Source of the DNA: an uncultured bacterium
GTDB lineage: Bacteria > Verrucomicrobiota > Kiritimatiellia > RFP12 > UBA1067
Assembly (NCBI GenBank): GCA_902779075.1
Contig: CACZAK010000147.1
Span: 1 to 10,575, forward strand
Direction of reading: 5' to 3'
DNA length: 10,575 nucleotides
The position numbers were made by a program, and so were the translations under genes. Shown in pieces: positions 7,734 through 10,575 of this stretch (position 1 is its first letter; each line of letters opens with the position of its first letter). The notes under the pieces were generated by a model, which ran no database searches, was not told the DNA's origin, and saw only the letters and a program-made list of their open reading frames with translations.

Positions 7734-8837
7734 ATGAACATGAGAACACAGATAGCAGTGGCGGCAACATGCCTAGTGGCGGCGTGGGCGGCGACGCCTC
7801 TGAAGGCGGGTACAGGTGCGGGATGCACGTGGATCGACATCGGCGGCAAGGACGTGGAAGGGCGCGGCTGGAGCGACACGGAACTGCCGTTCGACCGCAT
7901 CCCGAAGCGTTTTGCAAAGGACTTGCCGAGCGTGTGGGGAAACGGAATTTCGTCAACCGGCGAATTCTTCGAGTTCGAGGGCGATACGACATCGGTCTCG
8001 GTGCGGACGGCGTTCGCGAAACATGGTTTCGGCGAGAACAACTTCAACAGCTGTGCCTGCGTCGGAACCGACCTGTACGTGTTCGACGCGGCGCGCGGAG
8101 ATTGGCGCTGGGCCGCTGCGGCGGGACATGGTGTCCGCTGGGGAAAGAACGTGGAATACCAGCTTGTGAGCAAGCTCCCGAAGCAAGTCCGGCGTTTCCG
8201 TCTCTACCTGCCGCTGAGGAACCGGCTCACGTCTCTCAAGCTAGGCGTTGACGCCGCGTCCAAGACGAAGCTCATCCCGCCGCGAAAGGAGAGGCCCGTC
8301 GTCTATTACGGCACGAGCATCATCCACGGCGCGTATAACATACGTCCCGGTCTTGCGCTCACGTCGCGTCTTGAACGCATGGTGAAGAGGCCGTTCGTGA
8401 ACCTCGGATTCTCCGGAGGGGCGCGTCTGGATCCCGCGGCGGCGACGATGCTGGCGGAACTTGACGCGGCAGTCTATGTGTGCGATCCGTACCACAACCT
8501 GTCGCCCGACCTGATCAGGCGCAACTTCGAGGCGTTCTTCGACGAACTGTGCTCCAAGCATCCCACGACGCCCGTGCTGCTGGTGGGTGCGCCGCCGGTG
8601 CTGAACGGATGGCTCAAGCCTGACGTCTCGCGCAACGACGAGGAGAAGACGCGGCTCTTCGCGGAGCTTTCGAAGAAGGTTGCGGCCCGCCATGCCAATT
8701 TCCGCTATCTGCCCGGACAGGACCTGTACGGGAGCGACGAGGTGTCCATGGACGGCGTGCATCCGAACGACGAGGCCTTCGCGCACATGGCCGCCATTCT
8801 TGCGCCGGTCATTTCCGACCTTGCCGGGAAGCGATGA
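7734..8837 (+). CDS. Secreted SGNH hydrolase with N-terminal GxDLY domain (putative carbohydrate esterase)
   Basis: This 367-aa protein carries a signal peptide (M-N-M-R, hydrophobic IAVAATCLVAAWAA, cleavage near LKA-G). Residues about 28-175 form the beta-sandwich of the SGNH-associated N-terminal family (PF14607), with the diagnostic GTDLY at 111-115. The catalytic domain (Lipase_GDSL_3-like, PF14606) has YYGTSIIHG (block I, S195), NLGFSG (block II, G225), CDPYHN (block III position, N255) and MDGVHPN (block V, D340 and H343). The Ser/Asp/His triad is therefore complete. Block I reads GTS rather than GDS, which is common in this branch. Family members are lipase/esterase-like hydrolases, and in a lyase cluster deacylation of a polysaccharide such as deacetylation is the likely job (inference). 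The start is backed by AAAGGA at 7719-7724, 9 nt before ATG 7734. Its TGA overlaps the next gene's ATG by 4 bp, which indicates translational coupling. Confidence 0.88.
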   Translation: MNMRTQIAVAATCLVAAWAATPLKAGTGAGCTWIDIGGKDVEGRGWSDTELPFDRIPKRFAKDLPSVWGNGISSTGEFFEFEGDTTSVSVRTAFAKHGFGENNFNSCACVGTDLYVFDAARGDWRWAAAAGHGVRWGKNVEYQLVSKLPKQVRRFRLYLPLRNRLTSLKLGVDAASKTKLIPPRKERPVVYYGTSIIHGAYNIRPGLALTSRLERMVKRPFVNLGFSGGARLDPAAATMLAELDAAVYVCDPYHNLSPDLIRRNFEAFFDELCSKHPTTPVLLVGAPPVLNGWLKPDVSRNDEEKTRLFAELSKKVAARHANFRYLPGQDLYGSDEVSMDGVHPNDEAFAHMAAILAPVISDLAGKR

Positions 8838-9965
8838 GTATGTGCAAAATGAGGTCGCTGGCACTATTCTGCGCGGTGGCGGTTGCGTTTACGGCTTCCG
8901 CGTACCTGGCGCCCGTCGAGGAGCGGTGCGGCGTGAGGGTGGAGATCGGTTCGTTTCCGCAGAAGACCGAGCGCCCCGGCAAGAATCCGTACGCCTGGCC
9001 GCTTGGCGTCACCGAGGTAGAGGCCGGTGCGCCGCGTACCTTCCCCGTGACGCTGGAGAACAGGACGGGCATGCCCATCGCCGGTGAGCTGGAAGTGTGG
9101 ATGAACGACGACTGGGACGTGTCTGGCCCGCAAGGTCCCCTCAAGCTGGATGTTTGGATGAACGATGGCTGGGACGTAGCTTATCCCCAAGGCCCCATTG
9201 TTCTCGAGTCCGGTGAGAAGAAGGAGTTGCTCTTCACCGGCACGGCGCGTCCGAGCGCGCTCAACGCCCTCTATCCCGTCCATGCGCGCTTCACGCCTAA
9301 CGGCGTAAAGAAGGAGGACGCCCCACATCCGGTCGCGGTCTTCATGTACAAGAACCCCCATGCGCCGCGTCCCGTGCGGAAGGTGTCCGCGCCGAAGCTC
9401 GGTCCGCAGCCGAAGGTGCCGGACGAGGCCGACTGGACGGCGAGCGGAATCTCTTCTCGCTCCATGCACACCATGACGCCACGTTTACGTTCGTGCCCTC
9501 GTCGAAGGGCTCGTTCGAGGCGGGACGTCGCTTCCGCGCCGTTTCGGGCTACAAGGTAAGCCCCGGACACGCCGCGCTTGGTTCGCGCATGTGTCTCGAC
9601 CTGTGGGGCTGCGACTATGCGATGGAGACGGCGTGCGCTGCGCGTTCGCGAAGTCGCCGAAGGGGATGTTCGTCGAAGCGCGCAACCTGCCCGTCGGGCG
9701 CACCGTTGATTTTGTCGGCGTGAAGACGGATGGCGCATTTCGATTCGCGGACTGGATGATCACGCCGCTCCCGCATTCCAAAGCCTTCTCCGCCGAGATC
9801 GATCTCGCCGCGTTCGGCGCGGAGGGACGAACGGTAGCGGGCGTGGACGCCGTTGATCCGGAGAAGGGTGCCGTCGCGCCGACCTGGAGCCAGACGGGCA
9901 ACGTCCTCAAGATAACCTGCGACGCGAAGGCCTTTGCCTACCGCATCCGCCTGCGCGACGTTTGA
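8834..9965 (+). pseudogene. Secreted beta-sandwich protein, reading frame broken twice
   Basis: The gene opens with ATG 8834 overlapping the preceding stop (ATGA). It encodes a signal peptide (K5, R7, hydrophobic LALFCAVAVAF, ASA) and a stretch that looks like an NEW3/CARDB-type immunoglobulin-like fold: FPVTLENRTG, then LESGEKKELLFTG, then YPVHARF. After KVPDEADWTA (about 9440) sense passes to the next frame back, where DATFTFVPSSKGSFEAG to LDLWGCDYAMET can be read. Around 9615-9640 it passes back one more frame, where GDGVRCAFAKSPKGMFVEAR continues to a TGA at 9963-9965. Neither segment has its own plausible start. Each change equals a loss of 1 nt; restoring both gives about 377 aa. The initial frame on its own runs to 9559. 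The C-terminal part resembles a secreted carbohydrate-binding (CBM9/DOMON-like) beta-sandwich, without catalytic motifs I recognise. Sequencing indels are an alternative, although the four preceding cluster genes (about 7 kb of coding sequence) show no such break. Confidence 0.65.
9089..9202 (+). repeat. In-frame tandem duplication, 2 x 57 bp
   Basis: Units 9089-9145 and 9146-9202 each encode 19 residues built on L-x-VWMND-x-WDV-x-x-PQGP. By my count 41 of 57 bases and 13 of 19 residues match. Many differences are at third positions, so the duplication is not recent. It lies inside the immunoglobulin-like domain of the broken last cluster gene. Confidence 0.85.
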
Positions 9966-10207
9966 CGTAACGACTCCGCCGCGAGGGCAACAAGCAGCCC
10001 GGCCATATCTCACACCTCAAACCCGCCGCGTTCACCTATTACGATATTTGACGTATCGCGCATTCTTATCTCAATCCGCGCGCAAAACTTCAATTTCCCA
10101 AAATCACGCTTGCGTTGGGTGGGGAATGCTGAATGTAAGTCAGTACGCAGGTCATGCCCTCGCAGTAGGGGCATCAAACCCTAATCGTAGGGAGGTGGCT
10201 CTCCCAA
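9966..10207. other. Intergenic region between the cluster and the IS remnant, with small inverted repeats
   Basis: No gene is supported over these 242 bp; the 204-codon plus-strand frame that starts at 9934 is the antisense shadow of the transposase at its far end. The segment is less G/C-rich than the cluster around 10030-10110. A 5-bp inverted repeat CGATA/TATCG occupies 10042-10058. Further on, ATGCCC/GGGCAT (10154-10174), CCCTA/TAGGG (10179-10192) and GGGAG/CTCCC (10190-10205) form consecutive potential hairpins. None is followed by a U-tract on the plus strand, so I do not call a Rho-independent terminator for the cluster. Confidence 0.5.
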
Positions 10208-10251
10208 CGTGGCTCATAAATCCCCCCTGCGTAGCTCATAAATCCCCCCTG
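10208..10251. repeat. 22-bp tandem direct repeat at the end of the IS remnant
   Basis: Two adjacent 22-bp copies (10208-10229 and 10230-10251) differ at one position. The shared core is GCTCATAAATCCCCCCTG. The repeat sits at the downstream end of the truncated transposase frame, whose stop codon (10214-10216 on the minus strand) is inside the first copy. It may be a duplicated terminal sequence of the insertion element (inference). Confidence 0.8.
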
Positions 10252-10575
10252 TCATGGTGGCCCGGCCAACAGCGGGAGTGGCCGTGCTTGCTCGGGGGGT
10301 CAGCACGAGCGCGATCACCACCTGCAGGCAGTCGCCCCGCCTGTCGCGGCTGTAGCCGTGGCGCAGGAGATCCGACTCGTCCGCCTTGGTACCGTCGACC
10401 TCGAAGTACGTGCTCGTCAGGTCGTACAGGATCACGCGGCAGTCCGACGCGAAGAGCCCCGCCCAGCGGTCGCGGCGGAACTCGAACATCCCGTCCTTGT
10501 GGGCGACGAGCCTGTCGAGGCAGGAGTACAGCGTCGACTTGGAGGTGAAGCACCCTTCGCCGAGAAGGTCGCGCA
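10214..10575 (-). pseudogene. IS1634-like (IS4 superfamily) transposase fragment
   Basis: The minus-strand frame enters from the right edge and is open to a stop at 10214-10216, about 120 codons. The readable part contains STLYSCLDRL, RWAGLF, VILYDLTSTYFE (the Asp in YDLT is the expected first acidic residue of the DDE triad), RHGYSRDRRGDC and LQVVIALVLTP. These blocks, in this order, are characteristic of IS1634-type transposases, which are normally around 450-600 aa. Homology stops after LVLTP at about 10295, exactly at a run of six G (10294-10299, plus strand). The expected continuation (E-G-x-P-L-type) is replaced by about 27 unrelated residues and a stop. The second Asp and the Glu of the active site are therefore missing and this copy cannot be functional. 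The N-terminus lies beyond the window. ATG at 10487-10489 is internal, not the true start. Confidence 0.85.

Larger units (their letters stand above)
10208..10575 (-). mobile_element. Insertion-sequence remnant, IS1634-like, continuing past the right edge
   Basis: This is the extent of the element as far as it can be read: the truncated transposase plus the 22-bp tandem repeat at its inner end. No terminal inverted repeat pair or target-site duplication can be checked because the other end is outside the window. Confidence 0.6.

Noticed and set aside
5812..7992. 726-codon minus-strand open frame
   Set aside because: It is antisense to the heparinase II/III gene, which has clear family motifs. 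The composition is typical of a shadow frame.
8834..9087. Frame 8680-9087 as a separate overlapping gene
   Set aside because: It is an alternative frame of the SGNH gene end and the following signal peptide region, Arg-rich, without motifs.
9380..9640. Programmed -1 ribosomal frameshifting in the last cluster gene
   Set aside because: No X-XXY-YYZ slippery heptamer is visible near either transition, and two successive events would be needed. Mutation or sequencing indels are simpler.
9934..10548. 204-codon plus-strand open frame
   Set aside because: Its second half is antisense to the transposase fragment and its first half overlaps the end of the broken gene and non-coding DNA. There is no ribosome binding site or domain.

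Overview
The window looks like a chromosomal segment of a high-GC, Gram-negative, glycan-degrading bacterium. A run of genes for exported carbohydrate-active enzymes, each with a Sec-type signal peptide and with no SusC/SusD pair in view, is reminiscent of the PVC group (Kiritimatiellota, Lentisphaerota or Verrucomicrobiota of gut or sediment). That taxonomic guess is inference only; there is no rRNA or other marker gene here.

Layout: (1) Positions 1-343 hold no gene I can support. Three 9-bp repeats (285-311) sit just upstream of a near-consensus sigma-70 promoter (CTGACA, 17 bp, TATAAT; 344-372) and a strong ribosome binding site. (2) 404-1510 encodes a stand-alone cytoplasmic AAA-type ATPase with a C-terminal winged helix. 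(3) 1633-9965 is a co-directional cluster of five genes with small gaps (7, 80 and 38 bp, then a 4-bp overlap): a large glycoside-hydrolase-like protein (943 aa), an Fn3-like plus tyrosine-phosphatase protein (422 aa), a heparinase II/III-type polysaccharide lyase (624 aa), an SGNH hydrolase with a GxDLY domain (367 aa), and a beta-sandwich protein whose reading frame is broken twice. (4) 9966-10207 is non-coding with several small inverted repeats. (5) 10208-10575 contains a 22-bp tandem repeat and, on the minus strand, a truncated IS1634-like transposase running off the right edge.

Working model (inference): the cluster makes an extracytoplasmic system for an acidic, esterified glycan. The lyase would cut uronic-acid linkages, the SGNH protein would remove acyl groups, the hydrolase-like protein would cleave a glycosidic bond, and the phosphatase would remove phosphate from a glycan, inositol phosphate or protein. 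The substrate cannot be read from the sequence. The broken last gene and IS remnant suggest that the downstream end of the locus is decaying. The most unusual elements are the 943-aa protein, which I cannot assign to a named family, and the secreted phosphatase with a Cys/His cluster inside a lyase operon.
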